Source: Arcicella sp040387735
GTDB lineage: Bacteria; Bacteroidota; Bacteroidia; Cytophagales; Spirosomataceae
DNA length: 64,000 bases
Direction of reading: 5' to 3'
Assembly: GCA_040387735.1 (NCBI GenBank)
Contig: JAZKDE010000054.1
Span: forward strand, 1-64,000
Both the position numbers and the translations under genes were made by a program. The notes under the pieces are model-generated. The model did no database searches. It saw nothing but the letters and a program-made list of their open reading frames with translations, and was not told where the DNA came from. Shown here piece after piece: positions 53,364 to 61,793 of the stretch. The first letter of the stretch is position 1, and the number at the start of each line of letters is the position of its first letter.

Positions 53364-53428
53364 TTGCCAAATAACGGATAAGTCTTAGTAATTTTGCACC
53401 TTCAAAGCTCGTCGCTTTGAAGGTTTTT
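53364..53428 (+). promoter_or_regulatory. yidC promoter with a hairpin at the transcript start
   Basis: TTG (53364-53366) and TAATTTTG (53389-53396), 22 bp apart, fit the -33/-7 pattern. Right behind them CCTTCAAAGC - TCGTC - GCTTTGAAGG (53399-53423) forms a perfect stem followed by TTTTT. Transcription from this promoter would start inside the stem. It may be a transcript-end stabiliser, an attenuator or the end of an upstream small RNA. Confidence 0.55.
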
Positions 53429-53521
53429 ATATTTTTTGAACTAATTAACCGATAAATACTTTTTTGAATAGTGAGCCTAAACGATTGGACTCAATATTCA
53501 AGACTTAATACTTTTAAAACA

Positions 53522-55384
53522 ATGATGGATAAAAATCAAATCACGGGGTTATTGTTGATAATGGCAATGTTGCTCGGTTATCAGTTTTTCCTTGCCCCTA
53601 AGATTGAACCAGAAAAAGCACAAGAAAAGCCAAAAACAACTCAAACAACAACTACTACCCAGAAAGTTGCCACGCTCGATTCTAACGCTCTAAAATCTGC
53701 CGCTGGCGATTTTGCGTCGGTAGCGGTTGGTTCCGCTAAAGAAGTTATTTTAGAAAATAAAGACATCAAAGTTACTTTTACTTCGCAAGGTGGACGTGTT
53801 AAACAAGTTTTGTTGAAAAATTATAAAACTTACACCACTTTTGCTGAACATAAAAATGACCCTTTGGTAATTTTCGATGAAGATTTTGATAAAATTTCTC
53901 TTGAATTACCTACGACAAAAGGAAATATTGATTTGAATAAATTGTATTTCAATACTAATTCAGTTGGTGGAAATGTGGCGGAAGGTAAGTCAGAAAAGGT
54001 TGTTTTTACTTTGCAATTAGCAAATGGACAAACAGTTGAACAATCATATACTTTAGCTGGTGCAGGTTTCTTGTTGGATAATGACTTGAAATTAACAGGT
54101 TTAGACGGAATCTTGAAGAATGAATCAGTTAAATTGAACTGGTTAGAAAATGTTCGTCCAACTGAAAAAGATTTAAACGAAAATCGTAAAGCAACGGTAA
54201 ATTACCTGTTGAATGATGGCGAAAACTTCGACCAACTTTCAGAAAGTCCAACAGGAGCAAACGATGCTACATTAGACCAACCGTTGAAATGGGTAGCTTT
54301 CAAGAAAAAATACTTCTTGTCGAGTTTTATCACTAAAAATGAGCCAATCCAGAAAGCACAAGTTTACGGTACGGCTAACGAACAGGATTCTTTAAATATC
54401 AAAACATTACGTGCCAATATGAGTTTGGATTTGGCAGGTTTGAAAACTGGGAAAGGTAATTTTCAATGGTATTTTGGACCAAACGACTATAACATCATCA
54501 AAGATATTGCTCCAGGTTTTGGCAAAAACGTAAAATTGAGTTACGATATTTTCTTACCAATTACTCGTTACGTTTTCGTACCCTTGTTTAATGTATTGGA
54601 GAAAATTTTCTCTAATTACGGTTTGTTGATTATTGCTTTAGTTTTGATTATCAAATTTGCTCTTTTACCATTGACCTACAAGTCTTACGTGAGTATGGCA
54701 AAAATGAGAATTTTACAGCCAGAATTGAATGCTCTCAAAGAAAAAATTGGAGATGACCCTGCCAAACAACAACAAGCTCAAATGAAATTGTACGGTGAAG
54801 TTGGCGTTAGTCCATTGAGCGGTTGTGTGCCTGTTGTAGCTACGATGCCCGTTTTGATGGCGGTATTTATGCTCTTCCCTAACTTGATTAACTTACGTCA
54901 GGAATCATTCTTATGGGCAAATGACCTTTCAACATTTGACTCAATTGCTACCTTGCCATTCAGCATTCCATTATACGGAAATCACGTCAGTTTATTTACT
55001 TTGTTAATGACCGTTTCAAGTATTGCTTACGGATATTATAACAACCAAAATACACCTGACCAAACTGGACAACCAATTGATATGAAGAAAATGGCGTACA
55101 TCACGCCCGTAATCTTTATGTTTGTGATGAACTCTTTGCCAGCGGGTATGAGTTTTTATTATTTCATCTCAAATATCGTGACGATTGGTCAACAAATTGG
55201 TATTCGTAAATTTGTTGATGAAGATAAAATCAAAGATATTTTGGACGAAAACCGTAAGAAAATTGCTGCGGGTGGTGGTGCAAAAAAATCACGTTTCTCT
55301 GAATATATTTCAAAGCAAATGAAAGCTGTTGAGGAAGCTCAAAAAACACAAGAAGCCGAAACTGGAAAGAAAAAGAAGAAATAA
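53522..55384 (+). CDS. yidC: YidC membrane protein insertase
   Basis: 620 residues from the ATG at 53522 (a second ATG follows at once; a GTG at 53471 is in frame but would put extra residues before the membrane anchor). Layout: N-terminal membrane anchor ITGLLLIMAMLLGYQFFL, a Thr-rich linker, a large periplasmic beta-supersandwich (about 75-350) and the conserved five-helix insertase core with YGLLIIALVLIIKFALLPLT, MLYGEVGVSPLSGCVPVVAT-like, and VMNSLPAGMSFYYFISNIVT. A Lys-rich tail ends KKKKK. It inserts membrane proteins together with SecYEG. Monocistronic. Confidence 0.97.
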   Translation: MMDKNQITGLLLIMAMLLGYQFFLAPKIEPEKAQEKPKTTQTTTTTQKVATLDSNALKSAAGDFASVAVGSAKEVILENKDIKVTFTSQGGRVKQVLLKNYKTYTTFAEHKNDPLVIFDEDFDKISLELPTTKGNIDLNKLYFNTNSVGGNVAEGKSEKVVFTLQLANGQTVEQSYTLAGAGFLLDNDLKLTGLDGILKNESVKLNWLENVRPTEKDLNENRKATVNYLLNDGENFDQLSESPTGANDATLDQPLKWVAFKKKYFLSSFITKNEPIQKAQVYGTANEQDSLNIKTLRANMSLDLAGLKTGKGNFQWYFGPNDYNIIKDIAPGFGKNVKLSYDIFLPITRYVFVPLFNVLEKIFSNYGLLIIALVLIIKFALLPLTYKSYVSMAKMRILQPELNALKEKIGDDPAKQQQAQMKLYGEVGVSPLSGCVPVVATMPVLMAVFMLFPNLINLRQESFLWANDLSTFDSIATLPFSIPLYGNHVSLFTLLMTVSSIAYGYYNNQNTPDQTGQPIDMKKMAYITPVIFMFVMNSLPAGMSFYYFISNIVTIGQQIGIRKFVDEDKIKDILDENRKKIAAGGGAKKSRFSEYISKQMKAVEEAQKTQEAETGKKKKK

Positions 55385-55413
55385 GATAAAGGTTAAGATT
55401 CCTTCTCAAAATA

Positions 55414-55456
55414 AAAAAAATAGGCGATAGATTTTATATCTATCGCCTATTTTTTT
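55414..55456. terminator. Bidirectional terminator between yidC and the helicase gene
   Basis: A perfect stem, with core TAGGCGATAGAT (55421-55432) and complement (55438-55449), flanked by A-run and T-run, between convergent genes: an intrinsic terminator for both strands. Confidence 0.85.
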
Positions 55457-55474
55457 TGTCATTACCAATACAAT

Positions 55475-58400
55475 CTACAAAACAGGAACAACCTCCTCCC
55501 CTACCAAATACAACAAAACTCCCTCCACATTTTTATGACCCATATCTCGGTAAATATTCATATACTGACGAACCTGCGTTTTGTGAGATTCTGACTTTGA
55601 ACCTGTTTTGTAGTCTAAAATCACGATGCGGTCTTTCAATCTCACCACACGGTCAGGGCGAAGCGGATTTCCTTTTGGCATCAAAATTTCTCGTTCGTTT
55701 TTTACCAAATCTTGATGAACTTCAAAAAGTGGTTTTATTTTCTCTAAATTGATGATTTTCAAAATACTACCTTTAATTTCTTCCAATTCGGTTTCGACAA
55801 TTAAACCTTCTCGGAGTGATTCTTCTAAGGCAAAGTCAACGTCATAAATCGTTTTAATTTTGGCAAAAGTATTATGAATTTTATTACCATAATCACGACT
55901 TTTCTCGAAAGTTTCAATATCAAAAAGACGTTCTGCCGAATGACGTAATTTAATGGTATTACTTCTTTCAGAACTCATAACCGCATCTATTTCAATGACT
56001 TGCTCTATTTTCTTTGGCTTATTACTGATTCGTTTATGTTCTCCCTGACTGATAATTTCAAGGTGTCGTTCGCCTTTTTCAATCAGAGGACAACCCGCAA
56101 AACGATACAATTGATTACCTACGGTTTTATCAAATTTGAAGGTATCTTGTTTTACCACCAAATACAAACGGTCGGTTGGGCGAGTCAAACCCACGTAAAG
56201 CATGTTCAAACTTTCTAAAAAAGTCTTTTCCTTTTCCGCATGAAATTGTGGTGCAATAACGGTTTCTGCCAATTTATTGGTAACTCGTAAAGGAGCAGTT
56301 TTCAAAGCTGAATCCACATTCGGTTTCAATTCAATTTCTCTCGGTAAATCTGCCCAAATTTCTGAAAATAAATTGGTATCCATTGTCCAATGGCAATACG
56401 GAATAATAACCACAGGATATTCCAAACCCTTAGATTTGTGAATACTGGTAACGGTTACCGCATTTTGACCGTCGGGTGTAGAGATAGAAAGTACGTTTTT
56501 TTTCTGTTCCCAATATTGTAAAAAATCGGTAAGGTGCGTGCTTTTCTTAGTCTGAAATTCCAGTACAACATCTAAGAATCTGAATAAAAAATCTAATTCT
56601 TTATGATGTTCAAAAAGGTAAAAAGTATTGATAATTTTCTCCGCAATTTCGTACAAAGCCATTTGCTGCAAACGGAAAGAACTGAGCGAGTAACCTTGTT
56701 TTTCTATTAAACCGTAAAATTCATTAACATCCTTATTTTCAATGGCTTGCTTAATAATTTGATTATCGTCTGTATTCGGAATTTTCTGTAAAACCACTCG
56801 ATAAAACAGATAAATAGCTTCGTATTTTGCTAAGGTATTTTCTGGATTTTGAATAACTTTCATCAACGCCATTGTGAGATTGACCGCCTCCGAAAAGTTC
56901 AAATTCAAAGAATCCGAAGAAATAACTTGAATATTTGCATCTTTCAAAGAATTGGCAACAATTCGGGCGTGTTGATTTTTGCGACAAAGCACCGCAATAT
57001 CTTCGTAAGTATATCCTGCAGCTAAACTTTCATCAATCAATTCTAAAATCCGACCAAACATTAATTCATCTTCGCCATCACCCGTCAAAAAATCTATCTC
57101 CACATGTCCGCCCGATTTTGGATTATCGGGAATTTTTTGAGCAAAATTCTCATCATAAACCTTTGGCAAAATTGGAGCAATGGCTTCATTATCAGGTGAT
57201 TCTTTGATGAATTGAAAAATATCATTGTTGAATTTGATAATCTCTTTTGAGCTTCGGTAATTGGTTGTCAGATTTTCAGGCTTTAAATACGGACGAATAC
57301 TGGCGTAGCGTTCCACCAAAAAATCATTATCCTCATTTCCTTCCACCAATTTCTCCAAATCCTCTTTATGCAAGTGAACAATCAATTCCATTTCGCCACC
57401 TCTGAACCGATAAATGGATTGTTTGGCATCACCAACGGCTAAATTAAAGTGTCCATTTGCCAAAGAATTTTCTACTAAAGGCAAGAAATTATGCCATTGC
57501 AAAGTGGAAGTATCTTGAAATTCATCAATCAAAATATGATTATATTTTTCGCCCAAACGCTCATACACAAACGGAATCGGCTCAGTCATGACAATTTCCA
57601 AGATTTTACGATTAAATTCCGAAATATGAATTTGCCCTGTATCATTCTGAATTTCAGCAATTTCTCTTTTTAATTGACTCAATAAAGCCAATTTTTTGAG
57701 CTGTTTTGTCACTTCCTGAAAAAGCACATATTTAGGTTTTTCATACTCATGAATCTTGGCAATTTCTTCTAAATAAATGCGTAATTCATCAGAAATTCCA
57801 TCAATGCGAGCAGCAATATCTTTCTTTTGTGTTTTTGAATACCACATATTATCATTCAAAGCCTTATTCACGTAAGAATTTGCCTTGTAAAAAACATCCT
57901 GGTATTGCAATCGTTGAAAATACGCACCAACGCCATTTTTAGAATAATAAAAGTCATCTACGTCCAAATTTGCCTCATAAATAGTTTCCGAAGCAATGTT
58001 AGAAATCGTTTTTACCTTGGTTTCAATATATTCACAATATTCTTTTAAATTCTTTTCAACCAACAGAAAATCAGCGGGTTGTAAGTCAGCAATTGATTCA
58101 ACCGAAGACTGATATTGGTCAGACAAAAGACTTCTACCAAAAGAAGCCAACTCACTTGGTAAGCCATTCCATGATTTTCCATCGTTGGCTTTTTCCATTG
58201 CAAAACTTTGAATTGCTTCCGTAATCTGCTCAAAATTTTCGGTATTTACTTTCTGAAATAACTGCTCGACCGCCCCTTCTAACAAAACATCAGAATCGAG
58301 ATTTACCTCAAAATTGAACGGAAAACCCAATTCTTCGGTAAAAGCCGCTACAATTCTCTGCACAAAGGAATCAATCGTAGAAACCGAAAAATTGGCGTAT

Positions 58401-58738
58401 TCGTGGATAATGTGCTTGAAAGTTCGATTGGCACGCTCACGTAAAGTCCATTCGTCCACATCAACGCCTTCCTCTTGTAATTCCGCCAAAATTTGCTGAA
58501 AAATACCATTCGATTCTTCAATTTCTTGTGCGTCGGTACTGGCAAACTGTTGAAGATATTTCAAAATACGTTCCTTCATTTCTTGGGATGCCTTTTTAGT
58601 AAAAGTCACCGCCAAAATATGGTTGAAATACCAAGGAGAAGTCGTTTTTAAAGCTAATTTGATGTACTCTTTTGCAAGCGTGTAGGTCTTACCCGAACCT
58701 GCGGAAGACGAATATATTTTGAATTTTGGGGATTGCAT
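55475..58738 (-). CDS. UvrD/AddA-like helicase-nuclease
   Basis: A 1087-residue DNA-repair enzyme. Helicase motifs: KIYSSSAGSGKTYTLAKEYI (Walker A near 10-20), AVTFTKKASQEMKERIL (Ia), ILIDEFQDTSTLQWHNFLPL (II near 405), LAVGDAKQSIYRFRGG (III), LTTNYRSSKEIIKFNN (IV), VTVTSIHKSKGLEYPVVIIP (V) and LNMLYVGLTRPTDRLYLVV (VI). The C terminus carries a PD-(D/E)XK nuclease core with RVVRLKDRIVILDYKTGS near 1030. This is the AddA layout of double-strand break processing; no AddB partner gene is adjacent here. The length fits the family in Bacteroidota. Confidence 0.93.
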   Translation of the reverse strand: MQSPKFKIYSSSAGSGKTYTLAKEYIKLALKTTSPWYFNHILAVTFTKKASQEMKERILKYLQQFASTDAQEIEESNGIFQQILAELQEEGVDVDEWTLRERANRTFKHIIHEYANFSVSTIDSFVQRIVAAFTEELGFPFNFEVNLDSDVLLEGAVEQLFQKVNTENFEQITEAIQSFAMEKANDGKSWNGLPSELASFGRSLLSDQYQSSVESIADLQPADFLLVEKNLKEYCEYIETKVKTISNIASETIYEANLDVDDFYYSKNGVGAYFQRLQYQDVFYKANSYVNKALNDNMWYSKTQKKDIAARIDGISDELRIYLEEIAKIHEYEKPKYVLFQEVTKQLKKLALLSQLKREIAEIQNDTGQIHISEFNRKILEIVMTEPIPFVYERLGEKYNHILIDEFQDTSTLQWHNFLPLVENSLANGHFNLAVGDAKQSIYRFRGGEMELIVHLHKEDLEKLVEGNEDNDFLVERYASIRPYLKPENLTTNYRSSKEIIKFNNDIFQFIKESPDNEAIAPILPKVYDENFAQKIPDNPKSGGHVEIDFLTGDGEDELMFGRILELIDESLAAGYTYEDIAVLCRKNQHARIVANSLKDANIQVISSDSLNLNFSEAVNLTMALMKVIQNPENTLAKYEAIYLFYRVVLQKIPNTDDNQIIKQAIENKDVNEFYGLIEKQGYSLSSFRLQQMALYEIAEKIINTFYLFEHHKELDFLFRFLDVVLEFQTKKSTHLTDFLQYWEQKKNVLSISTPDGQNAVTVTSIHKSKGLEYPVVIIPYCHWTMDTNLFSEIWADLPREIELKPNVDSALKTAPLRVTNKLAETVIAPQFHAEKEKTFLESLNMLYVGLTRPTDRLYLVVKQDTFKFDKTVGNQLYRFAGCPLIEKGERHLEIISQGEHKRISNKPKKIEQVIEIDAVMSSERSNTIKLRHSAERLFDIETFEKSRDYGNKIHNTFAKIKTIYDVDFALEESLREGLIVETELEEIKGSILKIINLEKIKPLFEVHQDLVKNEREILMPKGNPLRPDRVVRLKDRIVILDYKTGSKSESHKTQVRQYMNIYRDMGHKNVEGVLLYLVGEEVVPVL

Positions 58739-58906
58739 TATACGTTTCTATTTGTTTCTAAGGTGAAAATAACCGTTTAGTAAAGTTGAATGATATTGAT
58801 TTTGTAAAGTTATCAAATTAATATATGTTTGTGTGAATAGATTTGAGAAGGGTGATTAATTGTTTTACATCAACTAAGGAAATGAGGACAAAACGTCAAA
58901 TCCTGT

Positions 58907-59006
58907 CATTGCGAGCGTGGCGAAGCAATCTGTTAGCTTACGAGAAGAAAACGTCAAACTCTTTTACATAAATCAAACAGATTACTTCGTGCCTCGCAAC
59001 GATAAG
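58907..59006. repeat. Palindromic intergenic repeat (CATTGCGAG type)
   Basis: Arms CATTGCGAGCGTGGCGAAGC with following AATCTGTT (58907-58934) and AACAGATTACTTCGTGCCTC with following GCAACGATAA (58976-59006) are complementary with a few mismatches over about 28 nt. The text resembles dispersed palindromic repeats seen in many bacterial genomes. No gene is seen in 58739-59070. Confidence 0.65.
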
Positions 59007-59070
59007 GTATGATGTATTTTTACAACATAAAAATCGGATTATCAATTTATCAAAAAACGATAGAGTTTGC

Positions 59071-59096
59071 TTACGCACAATGTCTGGTGGGACACC
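59071..59096 (+). repeat. Left 26-bp inverted repeat of a small cassette
   Basis: Contains CAATGTCTGGTGGGACACC. It matches the complement of 59818-59843 at 23 of 26 positions. It also holds an inner CTGGTG-GGA-CACCAG palindrome. Together the two copies bracket the genes at 59142 and 59450. Confidence 0.7.
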
Positions 59097-59141
59097 AGCC
59101 ACGGAGATAAACCCCTTAAACTAACTAACAAAACTATTAAA

Positions 59142-59396
59142 ATGAAAAGTAAAAATCTAAAAGAATGGAGTGTTGAAGAACTCCTCAAACAACAGAAAAC
59201 CATCAAATTAGTAACGGGTGTACTTATTGGAATGTTGAGCACATTATTAATTATAGGGATTTCTCTTACTTTTCAAGAAAAAAGCTTTGCTTCTTTTATC
59301 GTTATTCCTATTGCTTTATTACCAATCGTATTTTTAAACTTGACAACATTAAAGAAAGTTAAAGAAGAACTTAATTCGAGAGAGAACTTGCGGTAA
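59142..59396 (+). CDS. Small two-helix membrane protein
   Basis: 84 residues from the ATG at 59142. It has a charged N terminus LKEWSVEELLKQQKTIKLVT, two membrane helices (about 25-45 and 52-70, with IPIALLPIVFL in the second) and a charged tail KVKEELNSRE. Similar short Bacteroidota proteins are sometimes labelled redox-active disulfide protein 2, but this one has no Cys, so that name would mislead. The HPr-like gene follows after 53 bp in the same direction. Both lie inside the 26-bp inverted repeats. Confidence 0.75.
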   Translation: MKSKNLKEWSVEELLKQQKTIKLVTGVLIGMLSTLLIIGISLTFQEKSFASFIVIPIALLPIVFLNLTTLKKVKEELNSRENLR

Positions 59397-59449
59397 AATA
59401 CTCTTTCAGTGAATTTCAAAAACAATTATTTTCACTAAAACCAACCATT

Positions 59450-59800
59450 ATGACACGAATTCTTTTCGCATCTTTGATGATGCTCGCTTTAACAAGCTTG
59501 AACTTCCCAAAAAATACTCACAAGGCACTGATTGTACAGGCGGAAGTAGAAATTAAAAACGTAGCTGGACTTGATGAAAGAGCGGCTGCAAAATTTACAC
59601 AGTTGGCTTCCAGCTACCGTTGCAGAGTGTGGCTAAACTACCAAAAAAAACGTAGGGATGGTAAAGATATTCTGGGTATATTGATGCTTCAAATTAAAAA
59701 AGGAGCTATGATCACCTTGGAAATAGAGGGCGAAAATGAAGAAGAATGCTTTAATGCCCTCAAAGCACTTGTTGACAATAAGTTTGGCTATAAAGAATAA
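59450..59800 (+). CDS. Exported HPr-like protein lacking the phosphorylation sites
   Basis: 116 residues. After a hydrophobic N terminus (ILFASLMMLALTSLNF, likely signal or anchor) residues 26-116 align with the PTS phosphocarrier HPr: GLDERAAAKFTQLASSYRCR in place of the GLHARPA helix, KDILGILMLQIKKGAMITLE in place of the KSIMGVM region, and EEECFNALKALV as the last helix. The active His15 is Asp42 and the regulatory Ser46 is Asp73, while the Arg17 equivalent is kept (Arg44). It therefore cannot carry phosphate in the usual way. A periplasmic HPr fold is unexpected. A role as binding or regulatory module is inferred. Confidence 0.78.
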   Translation: MTRILFASLMMLALTSLNFPKNTHKALIVQAEVEIKNVAGLDERAAAKFTQLASSYRCRVWLNYQKKRRDGKDILGILMLQIKKGAMITLEIEGENEEECFNALKALVDNKFGYKE

Positions 59801-59817
59801 AAATATGCCTTTTAACA

Positions 59818-59843
59818 GGTGTCCCGCCAGACATCTTGCGTAA
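59818..59843 (-). repeat. Right 26-bp inverted repeat of the small cassette
   Basis: Begins GGTGTCCCGCCAGACAT and ends TTGCGTAA, 17 bp after the HPr-like stop codon. It is complementary to 59071-59096 (23 of 26). Confidence 0.7.
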
Positions 59844-59892
59844 GAATTTTAGAAGTAAATAAATTCACATTTTAAATAAATTCTCAAACACC

Positions 59893-60390
59893 ATGAAAAA
59901 AACATTTTTAGTAATCACCGTAATTTTAATCACTACCTTGACAGGTTTTACACAAAGCAAACAAGAAAATATCAAAGAATTATTAAAAGCCATGAAAGTT
60001 GAAAAACTCATGAGTGGTGCTTATGATGCAATAATTCCGATGATGAAAGCTCAAATGAAGCCAAGTCCAGACATGGAGGATTCACTTCGAACAAAAAGAA
60101 TGAATGCTATGATGGTGAAATTGATGGACGCAAGCAAGGAAATGACAAAATCGTTTATGGAAAATGAAATGACGGGTATTTATGAACGAAATTTCACTGA
60201 TGCTGAAATCAAAGACTTGTTAACCTTTTATCAATCTCCAACTGGACAGAAAATGATTGAAAAGCAGCCTACAATTCAAGGGGAAACTATGCAAATAATG
60301 ATGACAAAATATATGCCTGCTTTTCAGGAAAAAATGAAATCAATCACCACTGAAATGATTTATACGCAACCAGAAGAAAAGAAAAATTAG
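59893..60390 (+). CDS. DUF2059-family exported protein
   Basis: A 165-residue protein with a signal peptide ending LTGFTQ. It is helical, with ENIKELLKAMKVEKLMSGAY at the start and the family hallmark FTDAEIKDLLTFYQSPTGQK near 108, followed by MIEKQPTIQGETMQIM. It is unusually rich in Met (more than 20), which might bind copper or other soft metals; no such role is established. The function of DUF2059 proteins is unknown. It lies just outside the right inverted repeat and is probably a separate transcript. Confidence 0.88.
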   Translation: MKKTFLVITVILITTLTGFTQSKQENIKELLKAMKVEKLMSGAYDAIIPMMKAQMKPSPDMEDSLRTKRMNAMMVKLMDASKEMTKSFMENEMTGIYERNFTDAEIKDLLTFYQSPTGQKMIEKQPTIQGETMQIMMTKYMPAFQEKMKSITTEMIYTQPEEKKN

Positions 60391-60405
60391 GTACATCCAA
60401 TTTTG

Positions 60406-60439
60406 AAACTGGTATAATTAAAATCAATTATACCAGTTT
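60406..60439 (+). terminator. Terminator after the DUF2059 gene
   Basis: A perfect 14-nt stem AAACTGGTATAATT / AATTATACCAGTTT (60406-60419, 60426-60439) with a T-run: an intrinsic terminator. Confidence 0.85.
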
Positions 60440-60744
60440 TTTCTCTTAGCCTAACAACTATGATGGAGACAATAACAAGGTACATTAATACAAATAATTT
60501 ATCGAGAGTATATGCTAAACAATGCAATCTGTAAATTTGACCTTAATTAAAACCATCATAGGTCGGCATTAAATGAGGATATAGTTTCGCAATTTATCAA
60601 GAACCAGACTATTCAGAAATCCAACAAAATCATCTTTTTTCTATCCTTTCAGCAAAATTTTCAAAATAATTCTCCACACTTCACATTATTGACTAATTTT
60701 GTAGCCACACTAACCTGCGGATTCGTTCCGTTCATTTACTGCCC
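60440..60744. other. Intergenic stretch before accA with a candidate promoter
   Basis: No gene is seen. TAATTTTG at 60694-60701 matches the -7 element and lies 44 nt before the accA start; no good -33 element is at the right distance. Confidence 0.5.
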
Positions 60745-61695
60745 ATGCGTACTTTGTTAGATTTTGAAAAACCAATTGCTGAACTCGAAACCAAATTGGC
60801 AGAGATGAAAAAATTGGCAATTGACAATAATGTTGATGTATCGTTGGCGGCTTCACAATTGGAAAGCAGCATCGAAGAACTCAAAAAAGAAACATTCACA
60901 AACCTCACTCGCTGGCAAAGAGTTCAGCTTTCTCGTCACCCAGAACGCCCTTATACCCTTGATTATATCGAACAAATGTGCGATGAATTCATTGAGATTC
61001 ACGGGGACAGAACGGTTGCTGATGATAAAGCAATGGTGGGAGGTTTCGGGAAAATTGGTGACCAAACAGTTATGTTTATTGGTCAACAAAAAGGAAGAAA
61101 TACCAAACAACGTCAATTAAGAAACTTCGGAATGCCCAATCCTGAGGGTTATCGTAAAGCACTTCGTTTAATGAAAATGGCGGAGAAATTCGGTAAACCA
61201 ATCGTTACTTTGATTGATACACCTGGTGCATTTCCAGGTTTAGAAGCCGAAGAACGTGGTCAAGGAGAAGCAATTGCTCGCAATATTCGTGATATGTTCA
61301 TGCTGAAAGTTCCTGTAATTTGCATAATCATTGGTGAAGGTGCATCGGGCGGAGCTTTAGGAATAGCCATTGGCGATAGAGTTTTGATGTTGGAAAATAC
61401 GTGGTATTCGGTAATTTCTCCAGAATCTTGTTCGTCAATTCTTTGGCGTTCATGGGATTTTAAAGAGCAAGCAGCCGAAGCTTTGAAACTTACCGCAACC
61501 GATATGCAAGGCAATGGTTTAGTGGATGGAATTATTCCAGAACCATTGGGAGGAGCTCATCTCAATCCAAGTTTGGCGATTGATATTGTAAAAAAAGTAA
61601 TCTTAGAAACAATTATTGACCTTCAAAAACTTACTCCTGCCCAAAGAATCAGCCAAAGAGTTGATAAATTTGGAGGCATGGGAGCTTATAACTAA
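60745..61695 (+). CDS. accA: Acetyl-CoA carboxylase carboxyltransferase, alpha subunit
   Basis: A 316-residue cytoplasmic subunit of the first step of fatty-acid synthesis. The family sequence is clear: LDFEKPIAELETKLAEMKKL at the start, RWQRVQLSRHPERPYTLDYI near 58, PEGYRKALRLMKMAEKFGKP near 130, IVTLIDTPGAFPGLEAEERG near 151, IIGEGASGGALGIAIGDRVL near 194 (oxyanion hole glycines) and SVISPESCSSILWRS. The length is normal. It works with AccD, which is not in this window. Confidence 0.98.
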   Translation: MRTLLDFEKPIAELETKLAEMKKLAIDNNVDVSLAASQLESSIEELKKETFTNLTRWQRVQLSRHPERPYTLDYIEQMCDEFIEIHGDRTVADDKAMVGGFGKIGDQTVMFIGQQKGRNTKQRQLRNFGMPNPEGYRKALRLMKMAEKFGKPIVTLIDTPGAFPGLEAEERGQGEAIARNIRDMFMLKVPVICIIIGEGASGGALGIAIGDRVLMLENTWYSVISPESCSSILWRSWDFKEQAAEALKLTATDMQGNGLVDGIIPEPLGGAHLNPSLAIDIVKKVILETIIDLQKLTPAQRISQRVDKFGGMGAYN

Positions 61696-61701
61696 AATGG
61701 T

Positions 61702-61773
61702 AAAGGTGAAACGTGAATGGTTAAAGGTAAAAGGTAATTAAAAAATATTTTATAACTTTTACCCTTCACCTTT
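61702..61773 (+). terminator. Composite hairpin after accA
   Basis: AAAGGTGAA (61702-61710) pairs with TTCACCTTT (61765-61773), and GGTAAAAG (61726-61733) with CTTTTACC (61756-61763), followed by a T-rich run. An imperfect but plausible terminator. Confidence 0.45.
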
Positions 61774-61793
61774 CGCCTTTTTTCCTTTATAAA

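Noticed and set aside
59142..59396. Redox-active disulfide protein 2
   Set aside because: The product has no cysteine, so the name found on similar small proteins cannot apply.
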